A stretch of 16,611 nucleotides of DNA, taken from NCBI GenBank assembly GCA_046565865.1, contig JBKHXU010000109.1, forward strand, positions 1 through 16,611. Direction: 5' to 3'. Both the position numbers and the translations under genes were made by a program. This DNA comes from JBKHXU01 sp046565865. Its GTDB lineage: Bacteria; Pseudomonadota; Gammaproteobacteria; Acidiferrobacterales; Sulfurifustaceae. Positions 6,585 through 14,714 of the stretch are shown piece after piece; the stretch's first letter is position 1; every line of letters starts with the position of its first letter. The notes under the pieces are model-generated. The model ran no database searches. It was not told the origin of the DNA and saw only the letters and a list, made by a program, of their open reading frames with translations.

Positions 6585-6601
6585 TTACCAACCTCCCATC
6601 C
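6557..6601 (+). promoter_or_regulatory. C-rich, G-poor tract (candidate rut site) in the rho leader
   Basis: Of the 45 bases at 6557-6601, 17 are C, 15 T, 12 A and only one is G, in DNA where G and C are otherwise about equally common. Such unstructured C-over-G stretches are what Rho binds (rut sites). E. coli rho is autoregulated by Rho-dependent attenuation in its own leader, so a rut site here fits well. The assignment rests on composition and position. Confidence 0.5.
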
Positions 6602-6609
6602 GGGCGCGA

Positions 6610-6629
6610 GCCCTGAGTGAGTTCAGGGC
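6610..6629 (+). promoter_or_regulatory. Hairpin in the rho leader
   Basis: GCCCTGA (6610-6616) pairs perfectly with TCAGGGC (6623-6629) around a six-base loop, 28 bases before the rho start and just after the C-rich tract. No T-run follows, so it is not an intrinsic terminator. It could be a Rho pause site or an element affecting access to the rho ribosome binding site. Confidence 0.4.
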
Positions 6630-6657
6630 CTAAGCGCTCTGAAAGCGTGGACCCGAT

Positions 6658-7929
<1,272 letters not shown>

Positions 7930-7948
7930 GGCGAGCGCGCCGCGGTCG

Positions 7949-7967
7949 TCCCTAGCGTAGCGAGGGA
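7949..7967. repeat. Imperfect palindrome after rho, dispersed-repeat type
   Basis: TCCCT-A-GC-GTA-GC-G-AGGGA at 7949-7967 folds as an imperfect hairpin (one mismatch in an 8-bp stem) 20 bases after the rho stop. The GTAGCGAGGGATCTCC phrase looks like a small intergenic repeat found widely in proteobacterial genomes, from general recollection rather than a search. The ten bases GTCGTCCCTA (7946-7955) recur after prmB, near 14674-14683. It could serve as the end of the trxA-rho transcript, but no T-run follows. Confidence 0.45.
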
Positions 7968-8086
7968 TCTCCCCAGATATCCTGCTAGGAAAACGGAGGA
8001 AGATTTCCGCCCGTGAACCGCCACCGCACTTCCGGCGCGCCACCCGGTCAGATATAGATGCCCGACATCCCACCGGAGACCTTGTT

Positions 8087-8935
8087 TTGGTGAGCGCTAG
8101 CCGGATCGCCCCGCTTGTCGCAGCATGGTGGTTCGGCGCCGCCGGCGCCGCCTCGCCCGACGTGCGCGTCCGCGTACACGCCGAACACGCGGCCGGGCAC
8201 GTGATCTATCACTACCAAATCGAAAACCGCGGGCGCTCCGACTTGCGCCGGGTCGTGCTTGGCTGCGATTGCCGGCCGGCTGATAACATCGCCATGCCGC
8301 TGCTCGGGACCGTGCCGGTCGACGCGCCGCACGGCGAGCCCGCTAACGGTAATGCCGCCCCCGAATTGCCGCTCGACTTGGTGCGCACGCCGCCCGGCTG
8401 GCGGGTATACGCGCACCGGCCGCCCGGCACCGACCGCTATTGGCTGGAATGGCATGCGCTCGGAAACCGGGGGCTGGCGCCGGGCCAGGTCGCAAAGGGG
8501 TTCAGCGTTGCTCTGCCGAACCCCGATCGAGAGTTTCTGGTGGGTCGCTATACGATCCCCGACCTAGACAGGGTCGGCTGGCTGGAGCCGCTGGACGCCA
8601 CGCCCCCGCGGCTAACACTGAAACTAGAGGAAACTACCCCCGCGGCCACCGGCGAAACCGCGCGCGTGCGGGTGTTGGCGAGCGCGGACGACGATTTCGA
8701 CCCCGCCCCGCGGCTGGCGATGGAATCCTTCGTGCCCGACGAGGCCGCCGCGGATCAGACCATACGTTGGTCACAGGGCGGTGCCGCCGTCCGGCCGCTG
8801 CGCTACACGGTGACCTACAGCGCCACCGACGCCTCGGGCAATACCGCCCGGGCATCGCTAAAAGTGACGATCCCGCGCGGCGGCGGGAGCGTCATGCTGC
8901 CCACTGCCTTGCACACGTACACGCTTATACCCTAG
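8087..8935 (+). CDS. Exported protein with C-terminal Ig-like domain, function unknown
   Basis: A protein of about 282 aa that I cannot assign to a named family. The start is non-ATG: TTG 8087 (eight bases after GGAG) or GTG 8090. The N-terminus (IAPLVAAWWFGAAGAASPD) is a signal peptide with cleavage likely near residue 22. Residues 23-165 form a beta-rich domain with a Cys pair (GCDCRPADN) and a PPGWRVYAHRPPGTDRYWLEWHA-type aromatic stretch split by proline turns. From about residue 175 (TPPRLTLKLEETTPAATGE) the sequence resembles an Ig-like/HYR-type module, ending YTVTYSATDASGNTARASLKV (about 247-267), a strand pattern typical of secreted or surface proteins. It lies between rho and rpmE on the same strand. 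No catalytic motif is evident. Confidence 0.7.
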   Translation: MVSASRIAPLVAAWWFGAAGAASPDVRVRVHAEHAAGHVIYHYQIENRGRSDLRRVVLGCDCRPADNIAMPLLGTVPVDAPHGEPANGNAAPELPLDLVRTPPGWRVYAHRPPGTDRYWLEWHALGNRGLAPGQVAKGFSVALPNPDREFLVGRYTIPDLDRVGWLEPLDATPPRLTLKLEETTPAATGETARVRVLASADDDFDPAPRLAMESFVPDEAAADQTIRWSQGGAAVRPLRYTVTYSATDASGNTARASLKVTIPRGGGSVMLPTALHTYTLIP

Positions 8936-8953
8936 ACTACGCCGCTCTTTTTT

Positions 8954-8975
8954 GGGCCCACGGCGGGCCCCGCCG
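8954..8975 (+). promoter_or_regulatory. Overlapping alternative hairpins in the rpmE leader
   Basis: GGGCCC (8954-8959) can pair with GGGCCC (8965-8970). Alternatively CGGCGG (8961-8966) can pair with CCGCCG (8970-8975). The two stems share bases, so only one can form at a time. They lie 25-46 bases before the rpmE start and after a run of six T (8948-8953). Leader structures that bind ribosomal proteins have been proposed for L31 genes in several phyla, but I cannot match this to one. In GC-rich DNA short stems like these also occur by chance. Confidence 0.3.
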
Positions 8976-8999
8976 CTCGCAGCGGTCCACGAGGTCACT

Positions 9000-9209
9000 A
9001 TGAAATCCGGTATTCATCCCGACTACAAAGCCATCACCGTCACCTGCGCCTGTGGCAATACCTTCCAGACGCGCTCGACGTTGGGTCATGACCTGCACGT
9101 CGAAGTCTGCGCCGCGTGCCATCCGTTCTATACCGGCAAGCAGAAGATCATGGACACCGAGGGCCGGGTCGAAAAATTCCGTCAGAAGTACGCCAAGAAA
9201 GCATCCTGA
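9000..9209 (+). CDS. rpmE: 50S ribosomal protein L31, zinc-binding type
   Basis: A 69-aa ribosomal protein of the large subunit, at the intersubunit bridge. Its start MKSGIHPDYK and the motif GHDLHVEVCAACHPFYTGKQK are diagnostic. It keeps all four zinc ligands (Cys16 and Cys18 in TCACGN, Cys37 and Cys40 in CAACHPF), so it is the zinc-containing form rather than the zinc-free paralogue that replaces it under zinc starvation. The ATG at 9000 follows GAGG with suitable spacing; the frame extends upstream but without homology. It begins the run of plus-strand genes that includes the nuclease, the M48 protease and the malate genes. Confidence 0.96.
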   Translation: MKSGIHPDYKAITVTCACGNTFQTRSTLGHDLHVEVCAACHPFYTGKQKIMDTEGRVEKFRQKYAKKAS

Positions 9210-9235
9210 GTCAGCGGTCCGCTGGCGCAGTACCC

Positions 9236-9991
9236 GTGTCTCGCCGGCCGGTGTGCGGTCCTATCGGGATCGCACGCGTCGTCTGTCTCGCGCTTTGCGC
9301 ATGGGCGACGCTCGCGTCGGCGCAGAACGCAACGGTGCGGCATGTCATCGATGGCGATAGCGTCATCCTCACCGACGGCCGCCAGGTCCGTCTCATCGGC
9401 ATCAACGCCCCCGAGATCGGCGTCGACGGTCGCCCCGACCAGCCGCTCGCGCGCGCGGCGCGCGCGCGCATGGCGCAGCTCACCGAAGACCGGTCAGTCA
9501 CACTCGCGTTCGACCGCGAGACCAGCGACCGCCACGGACGCATACTCGCGTATCTCACGCTCGCCGACGGCACCGACGTACAGGCACGCCTCCTAACCGA
9601 AGGCCTCGCTTGGTGTGTCGCCATCCCGCCCAATACCGCGCGCGCCGAGGAATATTGCGCCGCCGAGCGCACCGCCCGCGCCGCCGAGCGTGGCGTATGG
9701 GCCGAGGCGCAGTACCGGCCGATACCGGCGGCACGGCTTGGCCGCGACGACACCGGGTTTCGCCTGGTCGAGGGAAGGGTGCAGCGCATTGGCCGCGGCG
9801 CGCACACCGTCTATCTCGATCTCGCCCCGCGCGTTAGCGTGGTCATTCCGCTAAACGCGTGGCGCGATTTTCCAAGCAGCGCCCGGCCGCAACCTGGCCA
9901 GGCGCTAGTAGCGAGGGGTTGGGTAACGGAGTATAAAAACGGCTTGCGCCTACGCATCGCCCACCCGGCGATGCTCGAGATACTGCGGTAA
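9236..9991 (+). CDS. Secreted thermonuclease-like (SNase) endonuclease
   Basis: An exported protein of about 251 aa with a staphylococcal-nuclease fold, a Ca2+-dependent phosphodiesterase family. After a signal peptide (about residues 10-29, IGIARVVCLALCAWATLASA) come VIDGDSV (Asp41 matching Asp21 of S. aureus nuclease), VRLIGINAPE (Arg52 and Glu60, matching Arg35 and Glu43) and DRHGRILAY (Arg102, matching Arg87). The Ca2+ ligand Asp40 is replaced by Asn57. A second, OB-like beta domain follows from about residue 175. Starts are GTG 9236 or GTG 9251; the frame runs back into rpmE, but such starts would bury the signal peptide. No strong ribosome binding site is visible. It ends six bases before the M48 gene, so the two are probably co-transcribed. 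Confidence 0.85.
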   Translation: MSRRPVCGPIGIARVVCLALCAWATLASAQNATVRHVIDGDSVILTDGRQVRLIGINAPEIGVDGRPDQPLARAARARMAQLTEDRSVTLAFDRETSDRHGRILAYLTLADGTDVQARLLTEGLAWCVAIPPNTARAEEYCAAERTARAAERGVWAEAQYRPIPAARLGRDDTGFRLVEGRVQRIGRGAHTVYLDLAPRVSVVIPLNAWRDFPSSARPQPGQALVARGWVTEYKNGLRLRIAHPAMLEILR

Positions 9992-9997
9992 CTGCCA

Positions 9998-11452
9998 ATG
10001 TTTCCCCGATCTGCGGTCCGACGCCGCGCGACGTTCATACTCGGGCTCATCGCCCTCGCGGGCTGCGCCACCAACCCGGTTACCGGCGGTCGCAACTTCG
10101 TGCTGTTGAGCGAGGACCAGGAGATTGATCTTGGCCGCGCCAACGATCCCAAAATCCGCGCGCAGTTCGGGGTGTACGACGATCCCAAGCTGCAGGCCTA
10201 TGTGCAGCAAGTCGGCGAACGCCTGGCGACACAAAGCCACCGCGCCGGTCTGGTCTATCGGTTCACCGTGCTCGACAGCCCGGACGTCAACGCCTTCGCC
10301 CTACCCGGCGGTTACATCTACATCACGCGCGGCATCCTCGCCTATCTCAACAGCGAGGCGGAACTCGCGGCGGTGCTGGGACACGAGATCGGTCACGTCA
10401 CCGCGCGCCACAGCGTGCGTCAGTACAGCGCCGCGACCGCGGCCAATGTCGCCGCTGCAATACTTATCCAGAATCGCATCGGCCAGGACCTCTTCGGGGT
10501 GTTGGGCAATGCGTTGCTTAGCGGCTACGGACGGGAACATGAGCTTGAGTCCGACCGGCTGGGCGCCGAGTACCTTGCGCGCACCGGCTACGATCCGCAG
10601 GCGATGATCGGCGTCATTGAGGTCTTAAAGAATCAGGAGGAGTTCGACAAGGAACGGGCCAAGGCCGAGGGGCGCGAACCGCGCCGCTATCACGGCGTGT
10701 TCGCGACGCATCCGAGCGCCGATAAACGCCTGCAGGAAGTTGTCGCCGAGGCGCAGCAACACAGAAGCACGACATCCCCACGCAGCGGACGCGACGAATA
10801 TCTGGCGCACACCGACGGGCTGGTGTACGGCGACAGCGCCAAACACGGCGTGCGCCACGGGTCGAACTTTTACCACCGCGATATGAACTTCGCGCTGACG
10901 TTCCCCAAGGGCTGGCGCCTCGAAAACGCGCCGCAAGCGGTCACTGCGTACGCGCCGAATCGCGACGCCCTGGTGCAGTTGCGCGCCGAGGACCTGAACA
11001 AGCGCGTGTCGCCGGCGGAGTACGTGCAGACGCGGCTTAAGGTCGATCTCAAAAATGCCGGCCCCGTGAGCGGCACCGACGCGCCGTCGTACACCGGGAT
11101 CGCGCGCATGAAAACGCCGTTTGGCGTCCGGGACACGCGTGTCGCCGTGCTATATCAAGACAATCGGGCGTTCGTTCTGCTGGGCGCTGCCAAGGCCGAC
11201 GCCGGCCTCGCGAAATACGATCCCGAGTTTCTGGCGACCGCCCGCAACCTGCATCCGCTGAAGCCCGAGGAAAAACGCCTGGCCGAGGGATTGCGGCTAC
11301 GCCTGATCAAGGCCGGCGCCGGCGACACCTTCGCCAAGCTCGCGACGCGTTCGCCGCTTAGCGCCTATGCCGAGTCGACATTGCGCCTGATCAACGACAA
11401 GTACCCGGCCGGCGAGCCGACGCCGGGCGAGAAGATCAAAACCATCCAATAG
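9998..11452 (+). CDS. M48-family zinc metalloprotease, lipoprotein
   Basis: A 484-aa protein beginning with a lipoprotein signal: basic residues, a hydrophobic core and the lipobox LAGC with Cys23, so it should be anchored to a membrane facing the periplasm. The peptidase domain has the zinc motif HEIGH (129-133) and the third ligand in EHELESD (Glu182, with Asp186). NAFALPGGYIYITRGIL (98-114) is typical of the BepA/YfgC-like branch, which acts in outer-membrane protein quality control. Residues about 285-420 form a family-typical C-terminal region, and the end (LIKAGAGDTFAKLATRSPL to TPGEKIKTI) resembles a degenerate LysM-like module. Unlike BepA no TPR array is evident, so a bepA name is not warranted. 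It lies between the nuclease (6-base gap) and malic enzyme (11-base gap). Confidence 0.88.
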   Translation: MFPRSAVRRRATFILGLIALAGCATNPVTGGRNFVLLSEDQEIDLGRANDPKIRAQFGVYDDPKLQAYVQQVGERLATQSHRAGLVYRFTVLDSPDVNAFALPGGYIYITRGILAYLNSEAELAAVLGHEIGHVTARHSVRQYSAATAANVAAAILIQNRIGQDLFGVLGNALLSGYGREHELESDRLGAEYLARTGYDPQAMIGVIEVLKNQEEFDKERAKAEGREPRRYHGVFATHPSADKRLQEVVAEAQQHRSTTSPRSGRDEYLAHTDGLVYGDSAKHGVRHGSNFYHRDMNFALTFPKGWRLENAPQAVTAYAPNRDALVQLRAEDLNKRVSPAEYVQTRLKVDLKNAGPVSGTDAPSYTGIARMKTPFGVRDTRVAVLYQDNRAFVLLGAAKADAGLAKYDPEFLATARNLHPLKPEEKRLAEGLRLRLIKAGAGDTFAKLATRSPLSAYAESTLRLINDKYPAGEPTPGEKIKTIQ

Positions 11453-11463
11453 CGACGAGCACG

Positions 11464-12717
11464 ATGAATTCAAAGTTTCGCCAAGCCGCCCTCGATTATC
11501 ACGAGCTGCCGATCCCGGGTAAATTGCGCGTGATCCCGAGTAAGCCCTGCACCACGCCGCACGAGCTCGCGCTCGCGTATTCGCCGGGTGTGGCCGAGCC
11601 GGTGCGCGCCATCGCGCGCGATCCGGAGAACGCGTATCGCTATACCAGCAAGGGCAATCTGGTCGCTGTGATCAGCAACGGCAGCGCGGTACTTGGCTTA
11701 GGCAAAGTCGGGGCGCTGGCGTCGAAGCCGGTGCTCGAAGGCAAGGCGGTGCTGTTCAAGCACTTCGCCGATATCGATGTGTTCGATATCGAGGTGAACG
11801 CGGCGACGTCGCAGGCGTTCATCGACGCCGTCACGGCGATCGCGCCCACATTCGGCGGCATCAATCTCGAAGACATCGCCGCGCCCGAGTGCTTCGCGAT
11901 CGAGCAGGCGCTGGTGGAGCGGCTCGACATCCCGGTGTTCCATGACGACCAGCACGGCACCGCCGTCGTGGTCGCCGCCGGCCTGCTGAACGCGCTGGAA
12001 TTACAGGGCAAACGCTTGCAGGATGCGCAGATTGTCTGCCTCGGCGCCGGCGCCGCCGGCATCACCTCGATGCGCCTGCTGACCGAGCTTGGCGCGCGGC
12101 ACGAACAGATGCTGTTGGTCGACAGCAAAGGCGTGGTCCATACCGAACGCACGGATCTCTCCAGTTATAAAAGGGAGTTCGCGCGCAAGACGCCGTATCG
12201 CACGCTCGCCGATGCATTGCGCGGCGCGAATGTCTTTATCGGTGTCTCGGCCGCCGATCTGCTGACGCCGGAGATGCTGCAGAGCATGGCGGCGCGGCCA
12301 ATCGTGTTCGCGCTTGCCAACCCCGATCCGGAGATTGTGCCGGAGATCGCGCACACCACGCGCAAAGACCTCGTTATCGCCACCGGCCGCTCCGACTATC
12401 CAAACCAGATCAACAATGTTCTAGGCTTTCCGTTTATTTTTCGCGGCGCGCTCGACGTGCGCGCGCGCCGCATCGACCGCGGCATGTGCATCGCCGCCAC
12501 GCGCGCGCTGGCGCGGCTGGCGCGCGAGCCGGTGCCGGCCGAGGTGCTGCGCGTTTATCATTTGGACCATCTTGAATTCGGTCCGGACTACATCGTGCCG
12601 AAACCGCTCGACCCGCGGCTGCTGGCGGTGGTGCCGCCGGCGGTGGCGCAGGCGGCGATTGCGAGCGGTGTCGCGCGCGGCGCGTACCCCGCGCATTACG
12701 CTAAATACGGAACCTGA
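11464..12717 (+). CDS. Malic enzyme (oxaloacetate-decarboxylating), short form
   Basis: A 417-aa malic enzyme that converts malate to pyruvate and CO2 while reducing NAD(P)+. Visible motifs: LALAYSPGVAEP with the catalytic Tyr39; KAVLFKHFADIDVFDIE with Lys94; the metal site NLEDI and VFHDDQHGTA (Glu136, Asp137, Asp161/162); the Rossmann loop GAGAAG (194-199); and FALANPDPE. It aligns with the N-terminal catalytic part of MaeB, but the phosphotransacetylase-like C-terminal domain of full MaeB (about 760 aa) is absent, as in many short bacterial malic enzymes. Cofactor preference cannot be read with certainty. It is 72 bases ahead of malate dehydrogenase, and the gap contains the perfect 14-base palindrome at 12747-12760. 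Confidence 0.94.
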   Translation: MNSKFRQAALDYHELPIPGKLRVIPSKPCTTPHELALAYSPGVAEPVRAIARDPENAYRYTSKGNLVAVISNGSAVLGLGKVGALASKPVLEGKAVLFKHFADIDVFDIEVNAATSQAFIDAVTAIAPTFGGINLEDIAAPECFAIEQALVERLDIPVFHDDQHGTAVVVAAGLLNALELQGKRLQDAQIVCLGAGAAGITSMRLLTELGARHEQMLLVDSKGVVHTERTDLSSYKREFARKTPYRTLADALRGANVFIGVSAADLLTPEMLQSMAARPIVFALANPDPEIVPEIAHTTRKDLVIATGRSDYPNQINNVLGFPFIFRGALDVRARRIDRGMCIAATRALARLAREPVPAEVLRVYHLDHLEFGPDYIVPKPLDPRLLAVVPPAVAQAAIASGVARGAYPAHYAKYGT

Positions 12718-12746
12718 CATCGGCGGGCGCGCCTAATCCCATCGAG

Positions 12747-12760
12747 CGGCGGCGCCGCCG
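12747..12760. repeat. Perfect 14-base palindrome between malic enzyme and mdh
   Basis: CGGCGGCGCCGCCG reads the same on both strands and could fold into a small hairpin or bind a dimeric protein. It sits 29 bases before the mdh start in the 72-base gap. In GC-rich DNA such a palindrome may be chance or a partial terminator; no T-run follows. Confidence 0.3.
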
Positions 12761-12789
12761 TCGAACGCAACACCCGGAGACAAGGAAGC

Positions 12790-13719
12790 ATGCACAAAAT
12801 CGCTATCGTCGGAGCGGGACGCGTGGGCGAATCGACCGCGCATAACTTGGCCAAGGCCGAGCTGTGCCGCGAAGTGACGCTGATCGATATTAAGGAAGGC
12901 GTACCGCAAGGCACCGCACTCGATATCCAGGAGTCGGCGCCGATCTTCGACTTCGATACCAAGCTCACCGGCTCCAACGACCTGGCCGCCGTCGCCGGCG
13001 CCGGGCTCGTGATCGTTACCGCCGGCGTGCCGCGCAAACCCGGCATGTCGCGCTCCGACGTGCTCGACACCAACGTCGCAGTGCTGAACGGCATCGTCGA
13101 CGCCGTGCTGAAGCACGCGCCGAGCGCGATGCTGCTCGTTGTCACCAACCCCGTCGACGTGCTCACCTACGCCGCCTGGCGTCGCTCCGGCTTTCCACGT
13201 CACCGCGTATTCGGCATGGCCGGCGTGCTCGACTCGGCGCGCATGGCGAGTTTCATCGCGCTCGAAACCGGATTTTCGGTGAAGGACATCTCGGCGATGG
13301 TGTTGGGCGGCCACGGCGACACGATGGTGCCGATGACGCGCTTCACCACCATCAGCGGCATCCCGATTGCGCACTTCCTGCCGCCGGACCGCATCGAGCG
13401 GATCGTCAAGCGCACGCGCGAGGGCGGCGCTGAAATCTTGAGCCTGCGCAAAACCGCGAGCGCCTACGACGCGCCGGCCGCCGCCATCGCCAGCATGGTC
13501 GACGCCATCAGCCACGACCGCCGGCACATCCTGCCCGCGGTCGCGCTGCTCGATGGCGAGTATGGGCTCAAGGACATCTGCATGGGCGTACCGGTCGTGT
13601 TTGGGGCGCACGGCATGGAACGCGTCATCGAGCTGCCGCTCGAGGCCGCCGAGGCCGACGAGTTTCGGCGTTCGGCCGAGACCGTGCGCGCCGATATCGC
13701 CAAACTCGGCAAGAAATAA
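12790..13719 (+). CDS. mdh: Malate dehydrogenase, LDH-like type
   Basis: A 309-aa NAD-dependent malate dehydrogenase of the lactate-dehydrogenase-like class. It interconverts malate and oxaloacetate in the TCA cycle. The nucleotide-binding loop is GAGRVG (8-13) with Asp33 for NAD. The substrate loop PRKPGMSR carries Arg82, the residue that selects dicarboxylates over pyruvate/lactate (Gln in LDH), and Arg88. LDSARM (Asp148, Arg151) and GGHGD (His175) complete the catalytic set. AAGGAAG sits just before the ATG. This class differs from the E. coli enzyme but is common in other proteobacteria. Its stop codon is immediately followed by the prmB ATG. Confidence 0.95.
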   Translation: MHKIAIVGAGRVGESTAHNLAKAELCREVTLIDIKEGVPQGTALDIQESAPIFDFDTKLTGSNDLAAVAGAGLVIVTAGVPRKPGMSRSDVLDTNVAVLNGIVDAVLKHAPSAMLLVVTNPVDVLTYAAWRRSGFPRHRVFGMAGVLDSARMASFIALETGFSVKDISAMVLGGHGDTMVPMTRFTTISGIPIAHFLPPDRIERIVKRTREGGAEILSLRKTASAYDAPAAAIASMVDAISHDRRHILPAVALLDGEYGLKDICMGVPVVFGAHGMERVIELPLEAAEADEFRRSAETVRADIAKLGKK

Positions 13720-14664
13720 ATGCAGGCGCGCCCACCCGCCGCCGCGAGTCAGTTCGACGCCGGCGCCGCGCCGCAGACGCTGGCGGACCTGATCGGCTGG
13801 ATCGCCGAACGCTTCGACGGAGCGGCACTTTACTTCGGGCACGGCACCGACAATGCGCTGGACGAAGCCGCGTGGCTCGCGTGCCACGTGTTGGAGTTGA
13901 TGCCCGAGGCGCTCGACGATCACCTGGAAGATACGCTGGCGCCGGCAACGCGCGCGCGCATGCTGGACGTCGCGCGCCGCCGCATCGAGTCGCGCAAGCC
14001 GCTCGCATATCTCATCAACGAGGCGTGGTTCGCGGGCCGGCGCTACTACGTCGACGAACGCGTAATCGTGCCGCGCTCGCACTTGGGCGAGTTCGTGCTC
14101 GAACGATTTCAGCCGTGGATCGATTCGTCGCGCGTGCGCCGCGTGCTCGATGTCTGCACCGGCAGCGGCTGCATCGCCATCGCCGCGGCCCACGCGTTTC
14201 CCGAAGCCGCCGTCGTCGGCACCGATATCTCGCCCGAGGCGCTGGCGGTCGCCGCCCACAACGTCGCGCAACACGCGCTCGATGCGCGCGTGACGCTGTA
14301 TCGGGCCGACTGCTATGAGGGCGTACCCGCGGCCCGCTACGACGTGATCCTCTCGAATCCGCCGTACGTACACCCAGACGAGATCGCGACGCTGCCGGAG
14401 GAGTATCGCCACGAACCGTCGCTGGCATTGGTCAGCGGCGACGACGGGCTCGCGTTGGTGCGGCGGCTACTGGCCGGGGCCGCGGCGCGGCTGGCGCCGC
14501 ATGGGATTCTGTTGGTCGAGACCGGTAATAGCGCGGAGGCGCTGCAGGCGGCGTATCCGCTCGTGCCGTTTACGTGGCTCACGACCAGCACGGGGGATGA
14601 AAGCGTGTTTTTGCTGACGGCGGAACAACTGACACAGTATCAAGCCCAGTTCGAGCAGGCCTGA
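13720..14664 (+). CDS. prmB: 50S ribosomal protein L3 glutamine N5-methyltransferase PrmB
   Basis: A 314-aa SAM-dependent methyltransferase that methylates a glutamine in ribosomal protein L3. It has an N-terminal helical substrate-binding region (about 18-95), the sequence FAGRRYYVDERVIVPRS leading to HLGEF (121-125), the SAM motif DVCTGSGCIAIA (144-155), acidic TDISPEAL (168-175) and the catalytic NPPYV (213-217) that binds the target glutamine. The end, ESVFLLTAEQL, resembles PrmB more than PrmC, and the RSHLGEF segment favours PrmB as well. The ATG abuts the mdh TAA with no spacing and no strong ribosome binding site, so translation is probably coupled to mdh. An extra 15-20 residues at the N-terminus are low in conservation. 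Confidence 0.9.
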   Translation: MQARPPAAASQFDAGAAPQTLADLIGWIAERFDGAALYFGHGTDNALDEAAWLACHVLELMPEALDDHLEDTLAPATRARMLDVARRRIESRKPLAYLINEAWFAGRRYYVDERVIVPRSHLGEFVLERFQPWIDSSRVRRVLDVCTGSGCIAIAAAHAFPEAAVVGTDISPEALAVAAHNVAQHALDARVTLYRADCYEGVPAARYDVILSNPPYVHPDEIATLPEEYRHEPSLALVSGDDGLALVRRLLAGAAARLAPHGILLVETGNSAEALQAAYPLVPFTWLTTSTGDESVFLLTAEQLTQYQAQFEQA

Positions 14665-14714
14665 CGCTGTGCCGTCGTCCCTACTAAGCGGCGAACGACA
14701 AAAAAGCAAAACTC

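Noticed and set aside
12733..14412. Long open frame (559 codons) on the minus strand opposite mdh and prmB
   Set aside because: It spans two well-supported genes and an intergenic gap on the other strand; its composition is that of a shadow frame.
14665..14714. Intrinsic terminator between prmB and the acyl-CoA ligase
   Set aside because: A 5-bp stem GTCGT/ACGAC with a 16-base loop beside a short A-run is too weak to call, though the convergent layout makes termination here likely.
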